DNA of 64,000 nt from Aliishimia sp965656085 (GTDB lineage Bacteria > Pseudomonadota > Alphaproteobacteria > Rhodobacterales > Rhodobacteraceae). Of this stretch, positions 44,600 through 54,734 are shown piece after piece (the first letter of the stretch is position 1; each line of letters begins with the position of its first letter). The position numbers and the translations under genes are program-made. The notes beneath the pieces were generated by a model. The model saw only the letters and a list, made by a program, of their open reading frames with translations, did no database searches and was not told where the DNA came from. The stretch covers positions 1 through 64,000 of the forward strand of contig CBFHJA010000017.1 of NCBI GenBank assembly GCA_965656085.1. The letters are read 5' to 3'.

Positions 44600-47098
44600 C
44601 TAGACGGACAGCACGCGTTGGATCACGAAGCGGCTGAGGGTGATGTCGCAGCTGTCCGAACAGAAAAACCCGATCCGGTCCGCCGTCACGCCATCGGGCA
44701 CGTCGAAGAAAATCACCTTCCGGCCCGGACCGGTCACCCGCTCGTAGCTGGCCACGCCCGTACCGGCCCCGGGCCCCGCGCCGTCAAGCAGGACCAGCGT
44801 GCAGGTGCCATCGGTCTGTGCGTCCACCGTGACATCCACGCGCATCCGGCTGCCGGGCGTCAATACCGCGGGCGCGTACCAGTTTCCGGTCCCGCCGGGC
44901 GTCTTGGTGGCGACACCGCCCGAGGCCGCGCCGCACTGGCCGGTCGCGTCGATGCCGGTCATATCCTCGGTGGCGCGCTGGTTCGCACCCAGCTCAAAGC
45001 CGCCCTGCGCCCCCGTGGTGTAGGCCTGCCGTGTGCCGGGCTGGCCAACCATATACTGCACAAGGCCATCGGTACTCTTCATGGCCACATTATACCCGTT
45101 GCCGGTGCTGGCCGTATTGTTCACCATGGCACCCAGATGATCGAGTTCTAGGTCGATCACCCGCACCGGCGCGCTATGCACCCACACATCGCTTCCGGCT
45201 CGCACGGTCAGTTCGACCAGCCCGCCACCCTCGTTTCCGCCGGCATCGGCGAGGTTGCTCACCCCGACAATCGCCTTGACCTCGTCGCAATTGATCGTTC
45301 GGTCATGCAGCACGGCAAGAACGGCAGTGTCGCGCAGCCCGGTGACGAGCAGCGGTGCATTGTAGCGCGCAGCGATCAACCCATCGGAGACTTTCAGGCT
45401 CTGGGTTTCGATCACTGACTGGTCTTGCATTTCGATCGGTGCGTCGTGGCATTGCTCGATATAGACGTGCTGCGCGATCAGGCTGGCATTGAACAGCCTG
45501 AAGGAGGGTGGGTTCACGATAAATCTCGCTCCGGATACGCTCCGGTCCGCCGGAGCTTCCAGCGTCAGATCATTCCCGTTGCGGGCCACTATGCGGGTGA
45601 CCAGCGGGATTGCATTATTGCCGGAGAGGCTCTCGTTGGCATTCTCGATGCAGATCACTTCGCCTGCGTCCGCATGCGGGGTATGCGCCGACAGGGTCGC
45701 AATGGTCGACCCGGCGGTTGTCGAAATCCCTTGTGCCTCGGAATCCCTGAGAAAAACCAACCCGTTGAGGAAGAACGAGTTGCACACGAAATCCGTGCGG
45801 ACAACGCCGTTATCCGCGTTGCGCGTCAGCCGTACGTTGTTCCAGTTCCCATCATCGAAGGCATTGCCCGCGACACCGCCATTGATGGCCTCAAGGCAGA
45901 ACTGAACCTTGAAGTAGCGCACGCTCCAGCGTGTGTAGGGCAGGATATTGGGGGCCGAGCCGCGCTGGTCGCCCTGCCAAAGACCATGGCCGCATCCGAA
46001 GATCGACAGCCCCTCCCAAATGATATCCGCACTGGTCCCTTCGGACGCCGTGATCGCCACAAGGTCTGGCGGAACCAAACCGCGGTTCGGAATCGACATG
46101 TTGCCCGGCGAGCTGCCGCGAATCTTCAAAAGCCCGGCATTGGTCGCACCCGTGCATGCCTTGGTGTCGAACAGTACATATTTGCCACTCGGTTGCGGCG
46201 TGGTGGTCCCGGGAGGGTTGAACATCACCTCGGTGAGCCCGCTCAGATTCTGGCCCCCCGTCCAGACAAGCTGCGTGTTGGCCCAATCCCAGCTATACGG
46301 GCCACCCGGTGTAAGCGTGCCGGAAATCAGGTAGTCGCCCGAGGACCGTCCCGGCTCATCGAACGCGACGGCGAATTGCAGCGCGGCGTTCAAGGCCGCC
46401 GTGGCATCGCCGCTCAGGTCATTGGCGAAATGTTCCGGGGTGACCGGAGCGACAGGCTTCCAGCCCGGCAAATCGGCAGGGCCATCCGTATAGCCCGGCC
46501 CCACATAGGTATATTGGCGTCCGTCAACGGTCTGCGTGTGGCCCAGCGGCATCGTCCAGCCGCGCGACACCGCATCGACGAAGCGCGCGCGCGAGGAAAA
46601 GATGTGACGCTCATAGAGCTTGACGCCGCCTGCAGTGGCGATGTGGTGATCGGTGGCATCCGGCTCGGCCACCTCATAGGCATATGTGGTGTCCGACACG
46701 CGCAAAAGCTCGCCCACGACGACCAGCGCATAGGGGTCCGACGTCGTGTAGGATAGCGAAGAGTTGGCCAGAAGATCGTCGTAGGTCAGGAAGTCGCGCT
46801 GGCCTGCAGCATTGCGGGAGACATGGTTGACCACGACCTGTTGCTGCGTGGCGATCAGCTTGCCGGACTGGTCGCGCACGACGAGTTTGTAAATACCGTT
46901 CACGACATAGATCGGCGGGAAATTCCCATTCGCATCCCCGTCCACAGGGTTTGCACGGCTCACCGTCAAATCCGGATCCTCGAACAACGGAACATAGGTT
47001 TCGGTGTTCCGGACAAAGATGAAGACTTGCCCGTTAGGGATCGGATTGATCGGAAAGAGCGGGACCTGCAAGGGGTCGTGGACGTTCAATATGCTCAT
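44600..47098 (-). CDS. Phage tailspike-like beta-helix protein in the polysaccharide locus
   Basis: The 832-residue protein starts MSILNVHDPLQVPLFPINPI after GAGGAA. Residues 1-75 (NGQVFIFVRNTETYVPLF, INGYKLVVRD-like) resemble the head-binding domain of P22-type tailspikes. The centre is rich in short strands and Asn/Asp turns, as in right-handed parallel beta-helices of polysaccharide lyases and hydrolases. The last 130 residues look like a beta-sandwich, perhaps carbohydrate-binding. No signal peptide is seen. A polymer depolymerase or modifying enzyme of phage origin is the best guess; catalytic residues cannot be placed. Confidence 0.6.
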   Translation of the reverse strand: MSILNVHDPLQVPLFPINPIPNGQVFIFVRNTETYVPLFEDPDLTVSRANPVDGDANGNFPPIYVVNGIYKLVVRDQSGKLIATQQQVVVNHVSRNAAGQRDFLTYDDLLANSSLSYTTSDPYALVVVGELLRVSDTTYAYEVAEPDATDHHIATAGGVKLYERHIFSSRARFVDAVSRGWTMPLGHTQTVDGRQYTYVGPGYTDGPADLPGWKPVAPVTPEHFANDLSGDATAALNAALQFAVAFDEPGRSSGDYLISGTLTPGGPYSWDWANTQLVWTGGQNLSGLTEVMFNPPGTTTPQPSGKYVLFDTKACTGATNAGLLKIRGSSPGNMSIPNRGLVPPDLVAITASEGTSADIIWEGLSIFGCGHGLWQGDQRGSAPNILPYTRWSVRYFKVQFCLEAINGGVAGNAFDDGNWNNVRLTRNADNGVVRTDFVCNSFFLNGLVFLRDSEAQGISTTAGSTIATLSAHTPHADAGEVICIENANESLSGNNAIPLVTRIVARNGNDLTLEAPADRSVSGARFIVNPPSFRLFNASLIAQHVYIEQCHDAPIEMQDQSVIETQSLKVSDGLIAARYNAPLLVTGLRDTAVLAVLHDRTINCDEVKAIVGVSNLADAGGNEGGGLVELTVRAGSDVWVHSAPVRVIDLELDHLGAMVNNTASTGNGYNVAMKSTDGLVQYMVGQPGTRQAYTTGAQGGFELGANQRATEDMTGIDATGQCGAASGGVATKTPGGTGNWYAPAVLTPGSRMRVDVTVDAQTDGTCTLVLLDGAGPGAGTGVASYERVTGPGRKVIFFDVPDGVTADRIGFFCSDSCDITLSRFVIQRVLSV

Positions 47099-47454
47099 GG
47101 GGTGTTCCTCGCGATGACGTGGGCCGCGGCGGGCGCAGCGGGGGCAGTGGCTCGCGAGGGAACGTGTCAAAAATGTCTTAAGGGGTATTTGCAGCACCGA
47201 ACGGTGCCCCGTGCAGAAGCGCCTTGCTCCGGCAACATCCGGACCATCACCCGGCGTCCGCGCGATCCACGGGAATCCGACCGGGCCGTCCCGGCCATTG
47301 GCCTGATCAGATCACGTGATACAGCCCGCCACCAAACGGCAAGGATCACGACCAGAGCAGAAGTCGGTGGCTCCGAAGCAAGCAAGCCGACCTGAAAACA
47401 GGGATTTCAGTGCGGCAACGGGTGCGCTGCGTTGCAAACCAAAACGGTGTCGCG
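47099..47454. other. Intergenic between wzc and the tailspike-like gene
   Basis: These 356 bp follow the wzc stop and precede the tailspike-like start on the minus strand. I see no gene or strong hairpin. An AT-richer stretch at about 47165-47195 (AAAAATGTCTTAAGGGG) lies at promoter distance from the tailspike-like start. Confidence 0.4.
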
Positions 47455-49614
47455 CTAATTCGTGTAATATTTCGAGCCATAGATCGAGTAGGTGCCGTAT
47501 TTGCTTCCATACCCGTACTGCTTCATTCCACGCACGCTGATCTGGTTCAGAACAAGCCCCGTCGCCTGGGTGTTGACGCTCTCGAATTCGCGCAACCCGT
47601 CGATGACCGCATGTTTGTTCGTCTTGTCCCACCGCACGACGAAAACAATCGCATCGACGTTTTGTGCAATAATGCGCGCGTCGGGCACGACCAGCACGGG
47701 CGGCGTGTCGATGATGATATGATCGTATTTCTCGCGGGACGCGTCGATCATTTCGGCGAAGCGCTTGGAGGCGAAAATATCCGCCGCGTTCCCCGTGGAT
47801 TTGTCCGCGAGCAGAACATCACAGCCGACACGTTGATCCGTAAAGATTGCCTCTTCAATGGGGGTCGACTCCGACAGCACGGATATCAGGCCCTTCGTCT
47901 GGTCGGTCTTGATATATTGCGCAAACACGCGTCTGCGGATATCGCCTTCAACCAAGAGCACGGACTTGCCCATCTGTGCCAGGTTCTGCGCCAGCGCCAA
48001 AGCAATGGTCGTCTTGCCTTCTCCGGGGAAGGACGAGCACGTCATGATGACCTGCGGCGGTTCGTCCACGTTCGACAGCAAGACCGAGGTGCGCAAATTG
48101 CGCACGGCCTCGGCGGCGGCGGAGGTCGGCTTGTCCGCCAGATATCCCAGAGCGTCGCGGCGACGACGGATCGGCAGCAAGGGCAATTGTCCGATCACCG
48201 GATAGGTCGTGATCCGTTCAAGGTCTTCGGCGGACCGGAAAGGATTGGTCCGCGCTTCACGTCCTAAAACCAGAGCGGATGAAAACATCAAGCCAAGCAG
48301 GAAGCTGAAGGCAAGGATCAGGGATTTGCGCGGCGCGAACGGCAACACTGGGACAACCGCGCTGGACAGCACCCGGCTATCGGCTTGCTGAATCCCCTGT
48401 TGCGCCGAGGTCTCCTTCAGCCGTGACAGGAAGTATTCGTAGAGCAAGCGGCTGGCCTCGGATTCCCGCGTGAGTTGCTGCAACTCGATCAGATCAGCGC
48501 TTTGCTGCTCGATCCTGACTTGCAGTTCCTGCTGCGAGGTTTGCAATGCGTCGAGCTGCGCTTCACTTCGCGACACATCAAGCGCTGCGCGTTCGACGAT
48601 CTGCTCAAACCTCGTGTCGAACGCCTCTGCCATCGCAGGATCGTCGAGACGGGGCAAGAGCCGACGCAATTGCGGGTCTTCGGTCGCCTGCACCTTTTCT
48701 TCCGGCGTGGTCAGGGCTCTGAGTTCGGCAAGCCGCTGTTCGGAAGCCGCGCGCAGAGCCTCGGTTTCGGTCACCCTGAGGCGCAAGTCCTTCAGTTGGA
48801 CCTCCAACGCATTCAGCGCCGCCGGGCTCACAAGGTCGGTGCTCGCCCGTTTCGTTTTGACCGCACTTTCCGCCGCCTCGAGCGATACCTGCAATTCCGC
48901 CACGCGCTCACTGAGCCATTTGGTCGCCTGTTGAGTCGCCTCGAACTTGACCTCCAACTGATTCAGGATGTGTTGATCGACAATCGTGTCGGCGATCAAG
49001 GCGGACTTATTCGCATCGCCGCTCTCAACTGAAACCTGAAACACCAGCGAGTTAGGTACATTCCTGATCGTCAACCGATCCAGCAGGCCGTTTATCGTGG
49101 TATTGCGCAGGTGCCTCTGACGCGCGGCTTCATCGCTCGTGCCTGAATTGCGAGGCAGACCGATCAGGTCCCGCACCCATGACTTGAGCTTATCCATAGC
49201 CGTGTCGGGGCGGAGCGCTTCGTTGAATTCCGGATCTTCGACCAAGTTCAACGTGTCGACGACCTTTCCGTGAAGGGACCGGCTCTTGAGGATTTCCACT
49301 TCTGTCAGGATGGTTGAGGTATCGGCCGACAAGCCACTCACGACGCTGTCGATATCAACCACTTGGCTCTGCTGGTTGTTCAACATCACTACAGCGGTCG
49401 ACCGATACATCGGCACCGCGAGGATATAGGCATAGTACCCGCCCACCAAGACGGCCAGGCCAGTCACGAACGCGATTATGAATTTGCCGCGCCACAAGGT
49501 GCGCAGCAACGTGCCGATATCGACGACGCCGCCGACAGCTTTATCCGCGTCCTGATGGCGCGTATCCACATCAACCGGGCCGGTGACGTGTTTCGCTTGC
49601 AGTGCCTTATTCAT
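47455..49614 (-). CDS. wzc: Wzc-like tyrosine autokinase and chain-length regulator
   Basis: The 719-residue inner-membrane protein has an N-terminal Wzz domain with two membrane segments (residues about 48-68 and around 445) bounding a coiled-coil periplasmic region. The C-terminal BY-kinase has Walker A SSFPGEGKTT, Walker A' LLVEGDIRRR and IIIDTPPVLVVPDARI. The last residues carry seven tyrosines (QYGYGSKYGTYSIYGSKYY), the autophosphorylated cluster. It controls polymer length and export through Wza. Confidence 0.95.
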   Translation of the reverse strand: MNKALQAKHVTGPVDVDTRHQDADKAVGGVVDIGTLLRTLWRGKFIIAFVTGLAVLVGGYYAYILAVPMYRSTAVVMLNNQQSQVVDIDSVVSGLSADTSTILTEVEILKSRSLHGKVVDTLNLVEDPEFNEALRPDTAMDKLKSWVRDLIGLPRNSGTSDEAARQRHLRNTTINGLLDRLTIRNVPNSLVFQVSVESGDANKSALIADTIVDQHILNQLEVKFEATQQATKWLSERVAELQVSLEAAESAVKTKRASTDLVSPAALNALEVQLKDLRLRVTETEALRAASEQRLAELRALTTPEEKVQATEDPQLRRLLPRLDDPAMAEAFDTRFEQIVERAALDVSRSEAQLDALQTSQQELQVRIEQQSADLIELQQLTRESEASRLLYEYFLSRLKETSAQQGIQQADSRVLSSAVVPVLPFAPRKSLILAFSFLLGLMFSSALVLGREARTNPFRSAEDLERITTYPVIGQLPLLPIRRRRDALGYLADKPTSAAAEAVRNLRTSVLLSNVDEPPQVIMTCSSFPGEGKTTIALALAQNLAQMGKSVLLVEGDIRRRVFAQYIKTDQTKGLISVLSESTPIEEAIFTDQRVGCDVLLADKSTGNAADIFASKRFAEMIDASREKYDHIIIDTPPVLVVPDARIIAQNVDAIVFVVRWDKTNKHAVIDGLREFESVNTQATGLVLNQISVRGMKQYGYGSKYGTYSIYGSKYYTN

Positions 49615-49699
49615 TCAAGCCCCAAATCAAGTAAGCCCGCGACGGACCTTTTTTGCAAATGCCCTGCGGCATCCTTACCCAATCCGCCCGCCATCAGTG

Positions 49700-51136
49700 T
49701 CAATCGCGCGCGTAAACGTCCTCATACCGCACAATGTCGTCCTCACCAACATAGGCACCGGTCTGCACTTCTACCAAAACCATGGGCACTCGCCCAGGGT
49801 TCTCCATACGGTGAACTGCTCCCAGAGGAATATAGACGCTTTCGTTCTCGGTTACGAGTTTGACTTCATCATCTACCGTCACGCGCGCCGTTCCCTCCAC
49901 TACGATCCAGTGTTCGGAGCGATGGAAATGGCTTTGCAGGCTGAGCGCTGCGCCGGGGTGAACAAGTATCCGTTTGACTTGAAAGCGTTCTCCCACCACG
50001 AGGCTCTCGAACCACCCCCAAGGGCGGTGGTCCTTGGGAAAGGCCACGGCCTGATCGGCACCTTTTTGCCGAAGTGCGCTCACAGCTTTCTTTACATCCT
50101 GCGAGCAGGACATATCCGCGACCAGAACGGCGTCGTTCATCGCCACAGCGATGATATTGTCGAGGCCGATTCCAACCACCTCCACACGTTCGCTTTCCGA
50201 ACGCAGAAGCGTGTTCTTGCACTCTATCGCCGTCGCCCCGTCCGATGTCACGACGCCATCTTCATCCGGTCCGCTTTCGCGCCAGACGGCATCCCAGCCG
50301 CCAAGATCAGACCAATCCGACGCAAACGGCACGACAGACAGGTTCCCTGCATGTTCCATTACCGCGTAGTCGATGGAAATATCGTCGGCCTCGCTCCACG
50401 GCTCGGGAGCGAGACGTAAAAAACCCAGATCGGTTTTCGCGGTGTCCAGAGCCGACATGACCGGCGCGACCAATCCCGGCGCGTGCTCTTCGAACGCGTC
50501 CTTGATATCCTTGGCCTTGAAGAGGAACAGACCGGCATTCCACAGGAAATTGCCCGCATCGACCATCTCCTTGGCGCGCTCCAGATCAGGCTTCTCGACA
50601 AACCGGGACAGCTTCACCGGCGCGCCCTCCGGGCCGGGCGCCTGCGAGAGTTCAAGATATCCATAGGCGGTTTCAGGGTGCCCCGGCGCAATGCCGAAGG
50701 TGACCAGATCACCCTTGTCTACAGCGTCGAGGCCTTTGGCAACGCAGGCCTGAAACGCATCCGCGTCCGGCACCACATGATCGGAGGGCGCCACCAGAAG
50801 CACCGCCTCGGGGTCCGTCTTGAGCGCGTGAAGCGCGGCAGCCAGCACCGCCGGGGCGGTATTGCGGCCTTCCGGTTCGATGAGGATCGCACCAGGGTCA
50901 ATGCCGATCGCTTGCAACTGTTCGGTCACGATGAAGCGGAAGTCGGAATTCGTCAGCACCATCGGCGCGGCAAAGGTCAGCCCATGCGCACTGCCCGAAA
51001 GACGCTTGGCCGAGGCCTGAAAAAGTGTTTCCGTGCCCATGAGCGGCACGAATTGCTTCGGGTAACTCTTGCGGGAAAGTGGCCACAAACGGGTGCCGGA
51101 ACCGCCGCAGAGCAATACAGGAACAATCGTCGTCAA
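49700..51136 (-). CDS. manC: Mannose-1-phosphate guanylyltransferase / phosphomannose isomerase
   Basis: The 478-residue bifunctional form makes GDP-mannose. The N-terminal nucleotidyltransferase shows PVLLCGGSGTRLWPLSRKSYPKQF, and the C-terminal cupin isomerase shows RPWGWFESLVVGERFQVKRI and LSLQSHFHRSEHWIVVEGTA. I place the start at the TTG at 51136 with GGAG upstream, giving TTIVPVLLCGG. A longer frame adds non-family residues. Its product feeds Gmd and Fcl. The 179 bp to the next gene hold no visible feature. Confidence 0.94.
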   Translation of the reverse strand: MTTIVPVLLCGGSGTRLWPLSRKSYPKQFVPLMGTETLFQASAKRLSGSAHGLTFAAPMVLTNSDFRFIVTEQLQAIGIDPGAILIEPEGRNTAPAVLAAALHALKTDPEAVLLVAPSDHVVPDADAFQACVAKGLDAVDKGDLVTFGIAPGHPETAYGYLELSQAPGPEGAPVKLSRFVEKPDLERAKEMVDAGNFLWNAGLFLFKAKDIKDAFEEHAPGLVAPVMSALDTAKTDLGFLRLAPEPWSEADDISIDYAVMEHAGNLSVVPFASDWSDLGGWDAVWRESGPDEDGVVTSDGATAIECKNTLLRSESERVEVVGIGLDNIIAVAMNDAVLVADMSCSQDVKKAVSALRQKGADQAVAFPKDHRPWGWFESLVVGERFQVKRILVHPGAALSLQSHFHRSEHWIVVEGTARVTVDDEVKLVTENESVYIPLGAVHRMENPGRVPMVLVEVQTGAYVGEDDIVRYEDVYARD

Positions 51137-51315
51137 TCTACAGTCTCCAGTGCGCAATACGTGACTCGCACAGCCCTCTGTTACCAGCAATATGCACAAT
51201 AACAAGGCATACGCCCGGCTTGCAGCCGGAACTTGCCATTTCTTTCGTCAAACAGCCATAAAGCAGGCAATCCGACGCCTGAACCGGACCCTAACCAATC
51301 ACGATGAAGCCTCGG

Positions 51316-52758
51316 TTAACCGTGCAGAGCCGCGACTGTCTTGAGAGCAGAAAATCCGTAGAGCGCCTCGAACCCCTTTTCGCGGCCATGACCGGACAAT
51401 CCGGTGCCTCCGAACGGCAGTTCGACACCGCCGCCCGCGCCGTAATTGTTCACGAAAACCTGCCCTGCGCGCAGCCGCTTGGCGAGGCGCATTTGTCGGG
51501 CCCCGTCACCGGTCCAGACGGAAGCGACCAGCCCATAGCCTGTTCCATTGGCGATATGAGCCGCCTCGTCCTCATCCTCAAAGGGCAAGACGATCTGAAC
51601 CGGGCCGAAAATCTCGTCCTGCGCCAGCACATGATCAGGGCGCGTACCGGCGAAGAGCGTCGGAGCGACGTAGGCCCCGGCCTCTGGCGCATCCGCTGCC
51701 ACGACGCCGCGCGCGGCCATCTCCAGATCGGCGCCCTTGGCGATAAACTCCTCGACGATCTGCTTCTGGCGTTGCGAGACCAGCGGTCCAACTTCCAGAT
51801 CGCTGAGCGCCGGACCTGCGCGCAAGCTGCCATAGCGCTCGGCCATTCGCTCGATCACTTCCGCGTAGCGCGACCGGTGCACGAGGATGCGGGAGGAGGC
51901 CGAGCAAGTCTGCCCTGCATTCTGGATACCGGCATTCACGAGAAACGGCAGAGCCGCTTCCAGATCGGCATCCTCGAACACCAGTTGCGGCGACTTTCCG
52001 CCCAACTCCAGTGTCACCGGCACGACATTCGCGGCAGCAGCAGCCTGCACCAGCTTGCCCGTGGCCACAGAGCCCGTGAAAGAGATATGGTTGACGCCGG
52101 GATGCGACGTGAGCGCCGCGCCCGCCTCCGTCCCGAGCCCCGGCACCGTGTTGAGCACTCCGGCCGGCAGCCCGGCCTGCCGTGCCAGCTCCGTGAAGGC
52201 TAGCGCGGTCAAGCACGCTTCCTCGGCAGGTTTCAGAACGGCGGCGTTGCCCATCGCGAGCGCCGCTCCCACGGACCGTCCGATGATCTGCATCGGGTAG
52301 TTCCACGGCACGATATGCCCGGTCACGCCATGCGGTTCGCGCAAGGTGTAGACCGTGTAGCCGTCGAGATAGGGAATGGTCTGCCCATGCAGCTTGTCTG
52401 CGGCGCCAGCGTAGAACTCCATATACCGCGCCAAGGCGACCGCGTCGTTGCGGGCTTGCGTCAACGGCTTGCCAACGTCGCGGGCTTCAAGCTCCGCCAA
52501 CGTGTCCACATTCTCAAGCACCAACTGTCCGAGCCGCGCGAGAATGCGCCCGCGTTCGAATTGCGGCATCCGGCCCCATGGCCCGTCCAGCGCCGCCCGT
52601 GCGGCCTGCACCGCCGCGTCGATCTCGGACGCGCCGCCTTTGGCGATCTGGCACAGAACGGACCCGTCGGACGGATCGGTCAGATCGAGCGTGCTCTGCG
52701 CCGCCTGCCACGTCCCACCGATGAAACATGACGCCGGATCGATTCCCAAAACCTGCAT
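51316..52758 (-). CDS. NAD(P)-dependent aldehyde dehydrogenase
   Basis: The 480-residue enzyme has VPWNYPMQIIGRSVGAALAMG, the Glu loop VTLELGGKSPQLVFEDADL, and the catalytic Cys in NAGQTCSASSRI. FGPVQIVLPFEDEDEA and GGVELPFGGTGLSGHGREKG are further family blocks. The substrate is not readable. GGGAGG precedes the ATG. It is divergent from the acyl-CoA operon, whose start lies 263 bp away, and could belong to the same catabolic route. The interval contains a near-palindrome CGTTTTCGTGAAACG near 52847. Confidence 0.93.
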   Translation of the reverse strand: MQVLGIDPASCFIGGTWQAAQSTLDLTDPSDGSVLCQIAKGGASEIDAAVQAARAALDGPWGRMPQFERGRILARLGQLVLENVDTLAELEARDVGKPLTQARNDAVALARYMEFYAGAADKLHGQTIPYLDGYTVYTLREPHGVTGHIVPWNYPMQIIGRSVGAALAMGNAAVLKPAEEACLTALAFTELARQAGLPAGVLNTVPGLGTEAGAALTSHPGVNHISFTGSVATGKLVQAAAAANVVPVTLELGGKSPQLVFEDADLEAALPFLVNAGIQNAGQTCSASSRILVHRSRYAEVIERMAERYGSLRAGPALSDLEVGPLVSQRQKQIVEEFIAKGADLEMAARGVVAADAPEAGAYVAPTLFAGTRPDHVLAQDEIFGPVQIVLPFEDEDEAAHIANGTGYGLVASVWTGDGARQMRLAKRLRAGQVFVNNYGAGGGVELPFGGTGLSGHGREKGFEALYGFSALKTVAALHG

Positions 52759-53021
52759 GACCGCCTCCCTGTCTGCGTGCCATCGCAGGTTAGAGCAAAG
52801 CGCATCAAAGCTGTAAAGCGGGCGCGAGCGGGACGCCGATCAAGCCGTTTTCGTGAAACGACGTTCCGTTATGCGGTATTGGCTTGCCGAATTTTCCGGA
52901 TTAACGTCGCGCCATGACCGCTTCGACGCCTCCGGCAAAAGGAGGGCGAAGCGATGGGAGGAGGAAACGCCATGCCTTGCAGCAGAGCGGCCATAGCGCT
53001 GCGCGAGTTCAGGCTTGCGCT

Positions 53022-54734
53022 ATGACGGCCATGACGCCAGATGACGCCATCGCGCATGTCACCGCGACAAATCCGACCTTCGAGGTGGCGACTGCTGAGA
53101 TTCGCGGCACGGAATACAAGGTATTCCAGAACATCCCGCAAGATGTCGGCGCTTTGTTGCGCGCCAGTTGGGAGACACAGGGCAATGGCGCGCTCGACTA
53201 TCTGGCCTATGAAACCGAAAATTGGACCTTCGCGGAGTTTTGCGAGGAGGTCAAAGCGTTGAGCCACGCGCTGCGCTCGGAGTTCGGCATCACGCCCAGT
53301 GACCGGGTGGCGCTGGCCATGCGCAACTATCCCGAAATGCTGATCCTGATGATGGCGATCACCCATGCGGGCGGCGTGATCGTCTTCGTCAATGCATGGT
53401 GGACCACCGAAGAGCTTGACTATGCCCTGCGCGACTCGGGGCCGGTGCTGATCTTCGCGGATGGCCCCCGCGCCGAGCGCATGGCATCTCTGGTCCAACC
53501 GCTCGGTCTGCGGATCGTCGGTGTGCGCGATGGCGAGGCGCTGGCCTCGCATCGCTATTCCGACCTCAAAGCGCAGGGAGCAGGGGCAGACTGGCCGAAC
53601 GTGACGATCGATCCTGAAGATGACTTCGCGATCATGTATTCCTCGGGCACGACCGGGCATCCCAAGGGCGTGGTGCAAACCCACCGGGGCGCCGTGAACG
53701 CGGTGTTTTCATGGCTGCTGCAGGCGGTGATCGCGCCGCTGGTCGATCCCCCCGCCGAGGACGCACCCGAGGCCCCGCGCCCGGTGGTTCTGATCGTCAC
53801 GCCGCTCTTTCACGTCACCGCGACTCATCCGTGTTTCCTGCTGAGCCTGCCTGCCGGGGCCAAGGTCATACTGATCCGCAAATGGGACGCCGAAGAGGCG
53901 GCGCGGTTGATCGACCGCCACAAGGTCACGCGATTGCTTGGCGTGCCGACCCAATCAGCGGACCTGATGATGGCCGCGCAAAAACTCGGGCTGAGCCTCG
54001 ACACGCTGGATTTCATCGGGGCGGGCGGGGCCAAGCGTCCGCCCTCGCAGGTGGCCGAACTTGCGAAGGCCTTTCCGAAGGCCAACATCGCCACCGGCTG
54101 GGGCATGACCGAAACCAATGCGCTCGGCATGGGGCTGACCGGTGCCGACTACGTGGACAGGCCCGGCGTCGCGGGCCGGCCCCATGCACCGCTGGTCGAG
54201 ATGCGCCTGTTGGATGACGGAGGCCACGAGGTGCCGCGCGGAGAGCCGGGCGAGATCACGATCAAAAGCCCGACGAATATGCGCTGCTATCTGAATAAGC
54301 CCGAGGCCACGGCAGAGGTCCTGCAGGATGGCTGGCTGCGCACCGGCGATATGGGTGTGCTGGGCGAGGACGGGCTCTACACGATCGTGGACCGCAAGAA
54401 GAACATTATCATCCGGGGCGGCGAAAACATCGCCTGTCTCGACGTGGAGGCCGCCATTCACAGCCACCCGGACGTGATCGAAGCCTGCGCCTTTTCGGTG
54501 CCCGATGACCGGCTGGGCGAGGTGGTTGGTGCGAAGGTGCATGTGACCGAAGGCGCGGCGCTGGACACAGACGGCCTGCGGGTCTTCCTCAAAGAACACA
54601 TTGCCCATTTCAAGATCCCCGATCACATCTGGATCACCCCCGATGCGCTGCCCCGGGCAGCAACAGACAAGCTGGACCGGCGCGGGGTGCGCGCTGCGTG
54701 CCTTGCCCTTCTGAACGACAAGAGGACTGCATGA
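53022..54734 (+). CDS. Acyl-CoA synthetase (AMP-forming ligase)
   Basis: The 570-residue ANL enzyme activates a carboxylic acid to its CoA thioester. It has the P-loop IMYSSGTTGHPKGVVQTH, ATGWGMTETNALG, WLRTGDMG, the hinge VDRKKNIIIRGGENI, and a late Lys in ATDKLDRRG. I choose the ATG at 53022 (MTAMTPDD); the longer frame upstream is not family-like. It heads an operon of beta-oxidation-type enzymes, so the substrate is probably a fatty, cyclic or side-chain acid. Confidence 0.9.
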   Translation: MTAMTPDDAIAHVTATNPTFEVATAEIRGTEYKVFQNIPQDVGALLRASWETQGNGALDYLAYETENWTFAEFCEEVKALSHALRSEFGITPSDRVALAMRNYPEMLILMMAITHAGGVIVFVNAWWTTEELDYALRDSGPVLIFADGPRAERMASLVQPLGLRIVGVRDGEALASHRYSDLKAQGAGADWPNVTIDPEDDFAIMYSSGTTGHPKGVVQTHRGAVNAVFSWLLQAVIAPLVDPPAEDAPEAPRPVVLIVTPLFHVTATHPCFLLSLPAGAKVILIRKWDAEEAARLIDRHKVTRLLGVPTQSADLMMAAQKLGLSLDTLDFIGAGGAKRPPSQVAELAKAFPKANIATGWGMTETNALGMGLTGADYVDRPGVAGRPHAPLVEMRLLDDGGHEVPRGEPGEITIKSPTNMRCYLNKPEATAEVLQDGWLRTGDMGVLGEDGLYTIVDRKKNIIIRGGENIACLDVEAAIHSHPDVIEACAFSVPDDRLGEVVGAKVHVTEGAALDTDGLRVFLKEHIAHFKIPDHIWITPDALPRAATDKLDRRGVRAACLALLNDKRTA

